Assembly: GCA_016870855.1 (NCBI GenBank) | Contig: VGAF01000001.1 | Coordinates: 1 to 64,000, forward strand | Source: Actinomycetota bacterium | Lineage (GTDB): Bacteria; Actinomycetota; Actinomycetes; Nanopelagicales; Nanopelagicaceae | Direction of reading: 5' to 3' | Length of the DNA stretch: 64,000 nt | Notes under the pieces: model-generated | Databases searched by the model: none | What the model was told of the DNA's origin: nothing | The model's input: the letters and a program-made list of their open reading frames with translations, nothing else | Made by a program: the position numbers and the translations under genes | In this document: positions 15,976 through 25,185 of the stretch, one piece after another | How the letters are laid out: every line of letters begins with the position of its first letter | Numbering within the stretch: the first letter of the stretch is position 1

Positions 15976-16971
15976 TTACTCAAGGAGCAGGCCTGCGACT
16001 TCCCCAATAGATTTCCGCAACTTTGAACGTGGCGCCACATCCAATAGCGCGGAGTAGGCGCTCTTAGCGCGATCTAGTGAATCTCTATCAAATGGCAGAA
16101 GTTTTGACTCGTACTTACCAACTCGAGCGCTAAAGCGCTTCTGGATAGAACGCTCTCTTCGCGTATTGCCCATCTGATTGAGGATAAAAATGGCTCGCGC
16201 CTTAATTCGCCCAGCATCAAGGGAGGCAAGGATCGATTCGAGTTCGAACATGTGATTGTTATCGGGGGTCATAAGAAAAATGATGGTCTCGGCCCGTTCC
16301 AAGAGATCCACATAGTCACGCGCCGGCGCTCGCCTATCTGAGAACGCGCTCTCTAAGTTCGGAATCGGACCGGCATCAACTAGTTGAATCGCGCTACTTA
16401 CTTCAGCTAGTTCACCACAAATCGAAAGTTGATCTGAGAGCCGGACGCTCTCGCTACTTCGCTTTGCGCCCAACAGAAAAGCGAGATCCTTTCGGTTTGG
16501 ATGAAGGTCAATCAACTCCACCGACTTTGAGCGGGCGAGTTCATTTCCAAGATTTAGAGTCATGGTTGTGGCGCCTGGAGCGCCGGTACTTCCGGTCACC
16601 ACGATGAGATTTTTCTGGCGTTGTACGGATTTTCTAGGAGCTGGAATAGTTTCAAATTCTCGAAGCGCTCGATTAACAATTCGCTCAATCTCTACAGTTA
16701 CATCACCAATTACTGGCTCAATAGCCATTCCAATAGCGCCAGCAAAGCGTCTCAACTCTCGCTCTAAAGCTGAAGTTATTTCGTCTACATCGTGAATGAG
16801 TATGAATCTAGAGTCTGTGTCCGGTTTATTTGCGAGGAATTCAACTAATGAATCTATGGAAAGCGCCCGATACTCCAGCTCGACGCTACTAATTCCTTCG
16901 GTGAGTAGAGCTTGTAGGACTACATCTTCAAACTCTGCGCTCTCCAGCCAAGTGATGATTCCAATTTTCAT
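15976..16971 (-). CDS. CpaE-like P-loop protein with degenerate Walker A
   Basis: 331 residues: an N-terminal receiver-like region without an evident phospho-aspartate triad, then a MinD/ParA-fold domain. The nucleotide loop is VVTGSTGAPGATTMT (124-138), where canonical members have KGGxGKT, so both the signature lysine and the P-loop lysine are absent. LVDAGPIPN provides a Walker-B-like aspartate. Actinobacterial CpaE-like proteins with GAPGRTT loops are known; here even the arginine is alanine. It is co-directional with the SAF-domain gene, 10 bases downstream. No Tad pilus genes are present. The role is unknown. Confidence 0.7.
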   Translation of the reverse strand: MKIGIITWLESAEFEDVVLQALLTEGISSVELEYRALSIDSLVEFLANKPDTDSRFILIHDVDEITSALERELRRFAGAIGMAIEPVIGDVTVEIERIVNRALREFETIPAPRKSVQRQKNLIVVTGSTGAPGATTMTLNLGNELARSKSVELIDLHPNRKDLAFLLGAKRSSESVRLSDQLSICGELAEVSSAIQLVDAGPIPNLESAFSDRRAPARDYVDLLERAETIIFLMTPDNNHMFELESILASLDAGRIKARAIFILNQMGNTRRERSIQKRFSARVGKYESKLLPFDRDSLDRAKSAYSALLDVAPRSKLRKSIGEVAGLLLE

Positions 16972-16981
16972 AAGTTTTTTG

Positions 16982-17605
16982 CTAGTTAGCTAGCGCCCTT
17001 CGAACTAAGAGAAACTCAGCGCTATTTATCGCTTCAATCAAGTCTGGTACTTCGATATCTGGAACAAGGAGTGAAATTCCAATTCGCCCGCCAAGATCTC
17101 GTGAAGCAGCATCGATACTATCTATGGCCACCGCGCTTAAAATCAATCGACTTTGATTTCGAGAATCTCCCATAATCTCCATACTTCGATTGGGGATTCC
17201 ATAAACATCCACGATTGCTCCGCTTCGAAGCTCGAGAGGTGCCCACTCTCTTGGTATTGAGATCGGGACTATTTGAAGGTTAGGACTCGCCTCACTTGAG
17301 ATTGCAAAACTTGGAATTAATTCAGCTGCGCCAATAGAGCGTAAAACAGCAGCCCCCGTAATTGAGTTGTTAGAACTTAGGTATTGCTCCGGGTTATCTA
17401 ACAGGCGGACCCGAACTTTGGTGAGATCTGTGTCGGTGAGTACTTCACCCGGGGCAAGATCGACAGTTGCTGCCCAGACCATGATGGTTTTATCACTTGC
17501 TTTACTAATCAGATAAGCAGAAGTAAAAGAGGCCAGAATCAAGATCAGCCCAAGAATGTATCGAGGCGTTAGATAGAGAGAGATTTCATTTCGCTTTGAA
17601 TTCAC
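16982..17605 (-). CDS. SAF-domain membrane-anchored protein, CpaB/RcpC-like
   Basis: About 207 residues. An N-terminal membrane helix (YILGLILILASFTSAYLI) is followed by a SAF domain: ATVDLAPGEVLTDTDLTKVRV, VLRSIGAAELIPSFAI, then ISIPREWAPLELRSGAIVDVYG. CpaB/RcpC proteins belong to Flp pilus assembly, and similar SAF proteins pair with CpaE-like ATPases in actinobacteria lacking pili. The GTG at 17605 is preferred over an in-frame TTG 48 bases upstream because it lies closest to the basic residues and membrane helix. The start is uncertain. Confidence 0.7.
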   Translation of the reverse strand: MNSKRNEISLYLTPRYILGLILILASFTSAYLISKASDKTIMVWAATVDLAPGEVLTDTDLTKVRVRLLDNPEQYLSSNNSITGAAVLRSIGAAELIPSFAISSEASPNLQIVPISIPREWAPLELRSGAIVDVYGIPNRSMEIMGDSRNQSRLILSAVAIDSIDAASRDLGGRIGISLLVPDIEVPDLIEAINSAEFLLVRRALAN

Positions 17606-17728
17606 TGGCCTTGGATAGTGGATTGCGATGCAATCGAAATTTCTTATCCACAACTCATTAAGGGCAGCGCCTCAATCTCATCCTTTCGGTGGAGGAATTG
17701 CCCTTAGCGAAGCGGAATCCTGCGCCGG

Positions 17729-18190
17729 ATGAGAGAGAAACCGGTAGCGATTTCAGTTGGCTTTGATTTCTACGATGGACCGTTTCAGACAGAAATAACT
17801 AGCTCCTCCAAGCTCTATCTAGTCCCCACAACACATGGTGAGAATTTTGATCCAGATTTCTCACCCGTACCTACAAAGATTTCAGAGTTACCCGATGGCG
17901 ATAGATGGACCCGGGCTTACATAATTAGCGCGATAGAGATTCTCGCCGGCCATCGTCCGGCAGTACAAATTTCAAGAAATACCCATCGCTTTATCTACAA
18001 CAATCTAGTTAAACGCGCCGGCTCCCTTAGCGAGCTTCCCAAGATAAGAAAGATCCATCGCAATCAACCGATAGAGGGCGTTATTGAAGTAACTGCAACG
18101 CTCGCTTTTAGAGCTCGAGTAAGAGCCCTGATTGCAAGGTTTGAGGGAGTAGATGGAAAGTGGCTCTGTACTGAGTTTGAATTAATCTGA
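17729..18190 (+). CDS. Rv3235-family protein (DUF6459)
   Basis: 153 residues. The C-terminal two thirds fit the Rv3235 family: [70 protein letters not shown]. This family is typically encoded beside secA in actinobacteria, as here. The function is unknown. Its last nine bases overlap the 3' end of secA on the other strand, and it is divergent from the SAF-domain gene. Confidence 0.75.
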   Translation: MREKPVAISVGFDFYDGPFQTEITSSSKLYLVPTTHGENFDPDFSPVPTKISELPDGDRWTRAYIISAIEILAGHRPAVQISRNTHRFIYNNLVKRAGSLSELPKIRKIHRNQPIEGVIEVTATLAFRARVRALIARFEGVDGKWLCTEFELI

Positions 18191-20860
18191 TTCGCCGTGG
18201 CAACGTTTGTATTTCTTACCTGAGCCACAAGGACATGGTGCGTTTCGAGAAACGCCAGAGTTTGTAGTTGCCTTCTCGGTAGCTCCAGTCTCAGAAGGAG
18301 CGCTATAGCTAAGATTTTCTTGGCGCTTTGATTCAGCCACACCCTTAGCCTCAACTTTTGAATCTTCCACCTTTACTTCGACATTAAATAGGAAGCCAAC
18401 TACCTCTTCCTTCATCGCTTCAATCATGGCCGAGAAGAGGTCGTAACCTTCTTTTTGGTATTCAACTAGTGGATCGCGTTGCGCCATAGCGCGCAGGCCA
18501 ATGCCTTCTTGGAGGTAATCCATCTCGTAGAGATGTTCACGCCACTTACGATCAAGAACAGAGAGAAGAATCTTTCGTTCAAGTTCGCGAAGAACTTCGC
18601 TTCCTAACTTCTCTTCTCGAGCATCATAAGCCTTGAAAATGTCTTCGGTTATCTTGAAGGCAAGGAACTCTTGATCAAGTCCAGTTCTACCACCGACTTC
18701 ATTCTCTAGCTCTTGAACTGTGAATGAGATTGGATAAATCGCTTTAAGAACGGTCCAGAGTTTCTCTAGATCCCACTCTTCTGGATATCCCTCTGCGGTT
18801 GCAGCCATTACATAGCCACGAATGGTGTCCTCGGTGAACTTAGCAACCTGTTCCTTAATGTCTGCACCCTCTAGTACTTCTCGACGTTCTGCGTAAATCA
18901 CTTCGCGTTGACGGTTCATAACATCGTCATACTTCAAGACATTCTTACGCATCTCAAAGTTCTGGGATTCAACTTGGGTTTGGGCGGACTTAATGGCATT
19001 TGTGACCATCTTTGATTCAATCGGCGTATCTTCTGGGATTCCCGCAGCGGTTAAGAATCGCTCAACTAACCCGGAATTAAACCGGCGCATAAGGTCATCT
19101 TGAAGGGATAAATAGAAGCGCGATTCTCCGGGATCGCCTTGGCGACCGGAGCGGCCACGAAGCTGGTTATCAATGCGCCGTGATTCATGGCGTTCGGTTC
19201 CGAGTACAAAAAGTCCACCCAGCGCCACGACTTTTTCATGTTCCTGAGCGACAGCTTCTTTCTCTTTCTTCAATTGTTCCGGCCAACGACGCTCGTACTC
19301 TTCGCCATTTTCAACTGGCGAGATGCCATCGCGTTGTAGTTCGAAATCAGCCATAAATTCTGGGTTACCGCCGAGCATGATGTCGGTACCGCGACCTGCC
19401 ATATTTGTTGCAACTGTGACTGCGCCAATTGTTCCGGCGCGAGCAATGATTGCGGCCTCACGTTCATGTTGCTTAGCATTCAAAACTTCATGCGCAACAC
19501 CGCGTCGACGCAAGACTTGGGAGAGATATTCTGATTTCTCAACGCTTACCGTTCCCACAAGAACTGGTTGGCCCTTGCGATGGCGCTCGGTGATGTCATT
19601 AGCGACCGCTTCGTACTTGGCTACTTCAGTCTTATAAATAAGGTCGGATTGATCGATACGTTGCATTGACTTATTGGTCGGAATTGGGATTACGCCGAGC
19701 TTATAGATCTGCATGAATTCAGCGGCCTCAGTCATGGCGGTACCGGTCATGCCGGAGAGCTTGTCGTACATGCGGAAGTAGTTCTGGAGAGTAATTGTGG
19801 CGAGAGTCTGGTTCTCATCTTTTATCTCAACGCGCTCTTTTGCTTCGAGAGCCTGGTGAAGGCCTTCGCTATAGCGACGGCCAGCCAAAACTCTTCCAGT
19901 ATGTTCATCAACGATCAACAGCTCACCACTCATAATCACATAATCTTTATCGCGCTTGAAAAGCTCCTTCGCCTTCAAAGCATTATTTAGATAGCCAATA
20001 AGCGGGGTATTAACCGATTCATAAAGGTTTTCGATCTTTAAGAGCTCTTCAACTTTTGCAACGCCAGCATCAACGATTCCCACGGTCCGCTTCTTCTCAT
20101 CTACTTCATAATGCTCACCGCGGTTTAGCCTTGTGGCAACGTTGGCAAATTCGACATACCACTTCGTAGCCTTATCGGCCGGACCACTAATAATCAGCGG
20201 GGTACGTGCTTCATCGATGAGGATCGAGTCCACTTCATCGACAATGGCAAAGTTATGACCACGTTGTACGCAATCATTTAGCGACCATGCCATGTTGTCG
20301 CGGAGATAATCAAAACCAAATTCATTATTTGTTCCATAGGTAATGTCTGCTAAATAGTTTTCGCGGCGCTCTTGTGGGGTCATCGATGCAAGAATGACGC
20401 CGACTTTTAGTCCTAGGAATCTATGGATACGACCCATCCACTCGCTATCGCGCTCTGCTAGATAATCATTTGTGGTAACGATATGAACGCCCAAGCCGGT
20501 TAGCGCATTCAAATATGAAGGAAGGGTTGCAACAAGAGTCTTTCCTTCACCAGTTCTCATTTCCGCGATATTTCCGCGGTGCAGCGCAGCGCCACCCATT
20601 AGCTGGACGTCGTAATGGCGTTGTCCAAGAGTTCGCTTAGATGCCTCTCTAACAACAGCGAAAGCTTCAGGAAGTAAGTCATCCAAGTACTCGCCATCGG
20701 CATAGCGCTTCTTAAACTCTTCGGTCATGCCGCGCAGTTCTTGATCGGACATGCTGGCAAATCGAGATTCTTGAGCGTTTACCAATACAACTAATTTCTC
20801 TAGTTGCTTTAACGCTCTTCCTTCGCCGGCGCGCAGGATCTTGTCGAGAATCTTTGCCAC
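18182..20860 (-). CDS. secA: Preprotein translocase ATPase SecA
   Basis: 892 residues, normal length. Walker A is [11 protein letters not shown] (101-111), Walker [18 protein letters not shown], and the motifs [16 protein letters not shown] and [10 protein letters not shown] are present. The C-terminal metal-binding SEC-C motif is [14 protein letters not shown], which in many bacteria contacts SecB or ribosomes. It drives Sec-dependent export through SecYEG. It has a GTG start with GGAAGG seven bases upstream. It overlaps the convergent Rv3235-family gene by nine bases. The hibernation-factor gene often found between comF and secA in actinobacteria is absent. Confidence 0.98.
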   Translation of the reverse strand: MAKILDKILRAGEGRALKQLEKLVVLVNAQESRFASMSDQELRGMTEEFKKRYADGEYLDDLLPEAFAVVREASKRTLGQRHYDVQLMGGAALHRGNIAEMRTGEGKTLVATLPSYLNALTGLGVHIVTTNDYLAERDSEWMGRIHRFLGLKVGVILASMTPQERRENYLADITYGTNNEFGFDYLRDNMAWSLNDCVQRGHNFAIVDEVDSILIDEARTPLIISGPADKATKWYVEFANVATRLNRGEHYEVDEKKRTVGIVDAGVAKVEELLKIENLYESVNTPLIGYLNNALKAKELFKRDKDYVIMSGELLIVDEHTGRVLAGRRYSEGLHQALEAKERVEIKDENQTLATITLQNYFRMYDKLSGMTGTAMTEAAEFMQIYKLGVIPIPTNKSMQRIDQSDLIYKTEVAKYEAVANDITERHRKGQPVLVGTVSVEKSEYLSQVLRRRGVAHEVLNAKQHEREAAIIARAGTIGAVTVATNMAGRGTDIMLGGNPEFMADFELQRDGISPVENGEEYERRWPEQLKKEKEAVAQEHEKVVALGGLFVLGTERHESRRIDNQLRGRSGRQGDPGESRFYLSLQDDLMRRFNSGLVERFLTAAGIPEDTPIESKMVTNAIKSAQTQVESQNFEMRKNVLKYDDVMNRQREVIYAERREVLEGADIKEQVAKFTEDTIRGYVMAATAEGYPEEWDLEKLWTVLKAIYPISFTVQELENEVGGRTGLDQEFLAFKITEDIFKAYDAREEKLGSEVLRELERKILLSVLDRKWREHLYEMDYLQEGIGLRAMAQRDPLVEYQKEGYDLFSAMIEAMKEEVVGFLFNVEVKVEDSKVEAKGVAESKRQENLSYSAPSETGATEKATTNSGVSRNAPCPCGSGKKYKRCHGESD

Positions 20861-20908
20861 GGACCAACCTTCCCCAGTTTAGAGAATCTAAAGGCGTCGA
20901 ATAGAGGG

Positions 20909-21601
20909 CTATCGTATTAGGAGTCTTCGCTGTGAGGCACACGCGGTGGCCGCCCCCAAGACTGTCAGATTCCTCTCTTTCAGCGCCCGAACCGCCTCTC
21001 GTAAGGTGCTTCCGGTGGTGATTACATCATCGATGATGATTATCGGAGCAGTGGAGTTAAGACGCTTAACTACTTGAAATGCGCCAAGGAGATTCTCGTG
21101 GCGCTGAAGTTCCGTTAAGCCGGATTGATCTACGACTCGTTTAGTGATGGAAAGTATCGGGCGAGCAAAAAACCTAATCGATTCGTTATCCGCATTTAAT
21201 TCCTTAGCTGCGATGTTGGTAACTTGGGAGATGAAATCAAAGCCGCGTCTAGCACGGGCCTTTCGAGATGAAGGAATAGGAACTAGGTTTATTTTGCTTA
21301 TCCATTTAGATTCTCTAGTTAGAACTCTTATTGCGCCGCATAATTCTGTAACGACTAAGTCACGAGTGAACTTCACGCCATTCTCTTTCGCTGATAAGAC
21401 AATCGTTCTTGCAGTTTCGCTATAAGGAACACTCGCACAGACCGGAAACCTCTCACCGCCTATCAGCCGTGGGTTACTTCGCCAATCCGCTCGACAACGC
21501 GTGCAGAACTCAGACTCAATAGAGCCACAGATGATGCAGGAACTATCGAAGGCGAGCGATTCAAGACCAGCGCGGATTGAGTCTAGATATTTAAGAAGCA
21601 C
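20909..21601 (-). CDS. ComF-family phosphoribosyltransferase
   Basis: 230 residues. An N-terminal zinc-ribbon (CIICG ... CTRC) is followed by a PRTase domain with the PRPP loop IIIIDDVITTGSTLREA near residues 187-203. ComFC homologues are linked to DNA uptake or PRPP-dependent reactions. In actinobacteria the gene sits between the mtrAB-lpqB and secA genes, as here. No other competence genes are in the window, so a competence role is not implied. It follows the mtrB stop by 36 bases. Confidence 0.85.
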   Translation of the reverse strand: MLLKYLDSIRAGLESLAFDSSCIICGSIESEFCTRCRADWRSNPRLIGGERFPVCASVPYSETARTIVLSAKENGVKFTRDLVVTELCGAIRVLTRESKWISKINLVPIPSSRKARARRGFDFISQVTNIAAKELNADNESIRFFARPILSITKRVVDQSGLTELQRHENLLGAFQVVKRLNSTAPIIIIDDVITTGSTLREAVRALKERNLTVLGAATACASQRRLLIR

Positions 21602-21637
21602 CCAAAGATTCTCTAGGAATCCTAAGTTCGAAAGGTT

Positions 21638-23188
21638 TTAAAGGTTAACTTCTGTGGGAATCTCAACTATCGTTGATGACTCAATCCGGTGCCCCGATTT
21701 CTTGGGAAGCGTGAGAACAAAGTGAGCGCCTTTTCCTAGCTCGCCCCAAACTCGGATTTCGCCACCATGGAGGTTTGCATCTTCCTTTGCAATCGAAAGC
21801 CCAAGACCGGTCCCACCTCGTATGCGAGAGCGGGATGGATCAGCACGCCAGAACCGATCGAATACTCGACTCCAGTACTGGCTAGATAACCCAACTCCGT
21901 AATCACGTACCCCAACAGAGATAGCGCTCTCATTCTCAGCGATAGTTACATCGACCGGGCGTGATTCTGAGTGATCAATCGCATTAGTTATCAAATTACG
22001 AATTATTCGTTCAATTCTCCTTGGGTCAGCTTCTACAAACACTGGAGCCTGAAAGCCATTAAGCCTGAGGGTCGTACCTTTCTCTTCGGCAAGTATAGAA
22101 AGATCTTCAGCACTTCTTCTAACTAGGTTAGCAATATCAATTCGATCCAATGAGAGAACTGCTGCTTCAGCATCAAAACGACTTACCTCTAGTAGGTCTT
22201 GAAGCAAGAGCTCAAATTTATCAATCTGGGAGAGAAGTAATTCGGCGCTTCGAGCAACCGTCGGATCAAAATTAGAGCGCGCGGCGTGAATAACGTCAGA
22301 TGCCATCCGGATAGTTGTTAAAGGAGTTCTAAGTTCGTGCGAGACATCGGAGACGAATCGCTGTTGCACTCTCGATAAATTCTCTAATCGAGCAATCTGC
22401 TCGGCCAAGGTAGTGGCCATCTGGTTGAACGCCACACCTAATCGTGCAATTTCATCCTCACCTTTTACATTCATTCGATTCTTCAAATCCCCGGTCGTGA
22501 GAGATTCAGCGATTTCAGCTGCGACTTGGACCGGCCTAATAACCATACGGAGCACGACCGAGGCGGTTAGGAGGATTAAGGCAAGGAGAAGAAAGCCAGT
22601 TACCCATAGGGAGCGCCCGATGAGATCTATATTTCGCTGTTGCGCTAGAAAGTCGTAAGCAACATACATCTCGTACTTTCCAGCCCTAGGTATCTCAAAA
22701 GTTCTTCCCACGAAAATGCCCGGGATTACTTTTCCATTTACATATCTCAATTCCCCACGTTGCCAATCTAAATCTGAGGATTCGCGAATCTTCTTGCGTA
22801 GCGCTTCGGGGACTGATTCGGGTTCTAGGAAGTTTGAGGTGCTAACCGAAGGGATTGATTGAGCTTTCACACCTCGCGCATTTAAAAGTATTACTTCACG
22901 ACCTGACTCTTGAACGCTCACATTCGCAGATTTCACAACCTCTTCGGTTAGAGCGCGGTAGTCAGCCTTTGGGTTTAGACCAGCAATGGTGAATCGATAC
23001 TCAGCATATTGAATTGCAGCTCTACCCTCAGAGATTGCAGAAGCGATTTTCTCGTCAAAGATTCCACCGGTTATTCGTCCATAAAGATTAGATCCAACTA
23101 AGTAAATCAAGGCCATTGAGATAACGGCGGTGAGTGAGAAGACCTTAAGAAAGAGCGAACGACGAAAGAGATTTAGTACACGACGCAT
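21638..23188 (-). CDS. mtrB: Sensor histidine kinase MtrB
   Basis: 516 residues: membrane helix 1 (about 12-33), a long extracytoplasmic sensor region (about 34-190), membrane helix 2 (about 192-214), HAMP, HisKA with the phosphoacceptor in SDVSHELRTPL (His284), and HATPase with NAIDHS and GTGLGLSIAK. It partners MtrA in control of the cell cycle, envelope and osmotic responses in actinobacteria. The ATG overlaps the mtrA stop by one base. The lipoprotein gene lpqB that normally follows mtrB is missing. Confidence 0.95.
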   Translation of the reverse strand: MRRVLNLFRRSLFLKVFSLTAVISMALIYLVGSNLYGRITGGIFDEKIASAISEGRAAIQYAEYRFTIAGLNPKADYRALTEEVVKSANVSVQESGREVILLNARGVKAQSIPSVSTSNFLEPESVPEALRKKIRESSDLDWQRGELRYVNGKVIPGIFVGRTFEIPRAGKYEMYVAYDFLAQQRNIDLIGRSLWVTGFLLLALILLTASVVLRMVIRPVQVAAEIAESLTTGDLKNRMNVKGEDEIARLGVAFNQMATTLAEQIARLENLSRVQQRFVSDVSHELRTPLTTIRMASDVIHAARSNFDPTVARSAELLLSQIDKFELLLQDLLEVSRFDAEAAVLSLDRIDIANLVRRSAEDLSILAEEKGTTLRLNGFQAPVFVEADPRRIERIIRNLITNAIDHSESRPVDVTIAENESAISVGVRDYGVGLSSQYWSRVFDRFWRADPSRSRIRGGTGLGLSIAKEDANLHGGEIRVWGELGKGAHFVLTLPKKSGHRIESSTIVEIPTEVNL

Positions 23189-23877
23189 TAGGAGCGCGTG
23201 CCAGAACCGCCCGCTTTATAACCGACTCCGCGGACTGTAGAGATGATGGTTGGGTTTTCTGGATCATGTTCGATCTTGGCGCGCAATCTTTGGATATGAA
23301 CATTTACCAAGCGAGTATCAGTGGAGTGGCGATAGCCCCAGACTTCGCCGAGTAAGGCTTCGCGGGTAAAGACTCGACCAGGTTCTTTAGCAAGTGCAAC
23401 TAAGAGATCAAACTCCAGGCGAGTAAGTGGAATCTCTTTTCCACCACGAGCGACAGTATGTTCGACGATATCAATCGCTAAATCACCGATGGTAAGAGTT
23501 CCATTTGTGTCGCCACTTACCCTACGAAGGCGAGTACGGATACGAGCTACTAATTCGGAGGGCTTGAAGGGTTTGACCATGTAATCATCAGCGCCTGCTT
23601 CCAGGCCTTTAACGATGTCGTGGGTATCGCTCTTTGCGGTAAGCATCACGATTGGGACTCGAGTGGATTGTTTTCTTATCTCGCGACAAACTTCAATTCC
23701 ATCTGTACCTGGCAACATGATGTCTAAGAGAACTAAATCAGGTTGGGAGTTCTTAAATACTTCTACCGCTTCATCGCCACGACTTACAAGATCGACTTCC
23801 ATGCCAACGCCATTGAGGACGATCCCAAGCATTTCTGCGAGGTCTTGATCGTCATCAACGACCATGATTGAAGTCAT
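23188..23877 (-). CDS. mtrA: Response regulator MtrA
   Basis: 229 residues, OmpR/PhoB type. The receiver domain has the acidic pocket Asp8-Asp10, phospho-acceptor Asp52 in LVLLDIMLPG and Lys near VKPFKPSELVARI. The C-terminal winged helix includes LTRLEFDLLVALAKEPGRVFTREALL and VNVHIQRLRAKIEHD. It is coupled to mtrB (TAATG-type overlap) and also starts by overlapping the ahcY stop, so ahcY-mtrA-mtrB form one operon. Confidence 0.97.
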   Translation of the reverse strand: MTSIMVVDDDQDLAEMLGIVLNGVGMEVDLVSRGDEAVEVFKNSQPDLVLLDIMLPGTDGIEVCREIRKQSTRVPIVMLTAKSDTHDIVKGLEAGADDYMVKPFKPSELVARIRTRLRRVSGDTNGTLTIGDLAIDIVEHTVARGGKEIPLTRLEFDLLVALAKEPGRVFTREALLGEVWGYRHSTDTRLVNVHIQRLRAKIEHDPENPTIISTVRGVGYKAGGSGTRS

Positions 23878-25142
23878 TAGCTACCGTGCTCCCAGGAGTT
23901 CAAGTAATCCTCTTGCAATGGAGTCAAAGTATCGATCTTGGCACCCATGCTCTTCAACTTAAGGCTAGCGATCTCTTTATCGATTGCTCTCGGCACTTCA
24001 TAAACTCCTGGAGCCAACTTTGCAGCTTCCTTAAGAAGCCACTCAGCCGCTAGCGCCTGGTTTGCGAAAGACATATCAAGGACTGCGGCGGGACTACCTT
24101 CAGCAGCGCCAAGATTTACAAGTCGGCCTTCAGCAATCAAGAGAATTCGATTTCCATTTGCGATCTGGTATTCATCGGTCGCATGGCGAATTCGAGAGCT
24201 TTTCTTGGTGTTTGCCTCTAGCCATTCCACATCAATTTCAATGTTGAAGTGGCCCGCGTTAGCCATGATGGCGCCATCCTTCATCAACTCAAAGTGCTCT
24301 TTAGACAAGATGGTCCGATTTCCAGTAACGGTAATAAATATGTCACCGATCTTTGCCGCTTCTTTCATCGGCATAACGCGAAAGCCCTGCATCAAAGCAT
24401 CAAGGGCCTTTGTTGGATCTACTTCAGTGATAACTACATCTGCGCCAAGTCCGCGTGCGCGATCTGCGACGCCTTTGCCGCAATAACCAAAACCGGCGAC
24501 GACAAAGACTTTTCCAGCAATGAGCTGGTTTGTGGCCCGGAAGATTGCATCCATGGTGGATTGGCCGGTTCCATAACGATTATCAAACATATGCTTGGTA
24601 TCGGTGTCATTAACCGCGATCATCGGGAACCTCAAAGCGCCATCTTTAGCCATCTGGGAGAGGCGAATAACTCCAGTTGTGGTCTCTTCGCAACCAGCGG
24701 TGACATTTGGGAGTAACTCAGTACGAGTTGTATGTAGCGTGTTCACTAAATCGCAACCATCATCAAAGACTTGGTGCGGGCCAATATCAAGGCAGGCGTT
24801 GATGTGGCGGTAGTAACCATCGCGATCAATACCTTTTTTAGCAAATACGCTAATTCCGAAATCATGAACAAGTGAGGCGACTACATCATCTTGGGTTGAA
24901 AGTGGATTAGAGGCACAGAGCGAAAGTTCAGCGCCACCGGCTTTAAGGGCGCGAATCAAGTTCGCAGTCTCGGTAGTGACATGCATACAAGCAGAGAAGC
25001 GGACTCCGACAAATGGTTTTTCCTTAGCTAGTCGTTCCCGAATCTGGGCGAGCACCGGCATATTACGGTCGGCCCATTCAATCCGCTTCTTTCCTTCGGC
25101 AGCTAGCGAAACATCTGCGATGTCATGTGCAGGTAGGGCCAC
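23877..25142 (-). CDS. ahcY: Adenosylhomocysteinase
   Basis: 421 residues. The NAD-binding loop VVAGFGYCGKGVADRARGLG, NVTAGCEETTTGV, VNDTDTKHMFDNRYGTGQS and GHFNIEIDVEWL are diagnostic. It hydrolyses S-adenosylhomocysteine to adenosine and homocysteine, recycling SAM methyl donors. It starts at GTG 25142 with AAGGAG eight bases upstream. At the end LQEDYLNSWEHGS lacks the extended C-terminal Tyr motif of some families. The mycobacterial order mtrA-tmk-sahH is recognisable, but tmk is missing here. Confidence 0.97.
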   Translation of the reverse strand: MALPAHDIADVSLAAEGKKRIEWADRNMPVLAQIRERLAKEKPFVGVRFSACMHVTTETANLIRALKAGGAELSLCASNPLSTQDDVVASLVHDFGISVFAKKGIDRDGYYRHINACLDIGPHQVFDDGCDLVNTLHTTRTELLPNVTAGCEETTTGVIRLSQMAKDGALRFPMIAVNDTDTKHMFDNRYGTGQSTMDAIFRATNQLIAGKVFVVAGFGYCGKGVADRARGLGADVVITEVDPTKALDALMQGFRVMPMKEAAKIGDIFITVTGNRTILSKEHFELMKDGAIMANAGHFNIEIDVEWLEANTKKSSRIRHATDEYQIANGNRILLIAEGRLVNLGAAEGSPAAVLDMSFANQALAAEWLLKEAAKLAPGVYEVPRAIDKEIASLKLKSMGAKIDTLTPLQEDYLNSWEHGS

Positions 25143-25185
25143 TTGAATATCTCCTTGATTTGCTTGAGCGATGTAGAGCGCGAGT

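Noticed and set aside
25143..25185. SAH or SAM riboswitch upstream of ahcY
   Set aside because: Only 43 bases separate ahcY from the preceding gene; too short for a known SAH riboswitch and no matching fold was seen.
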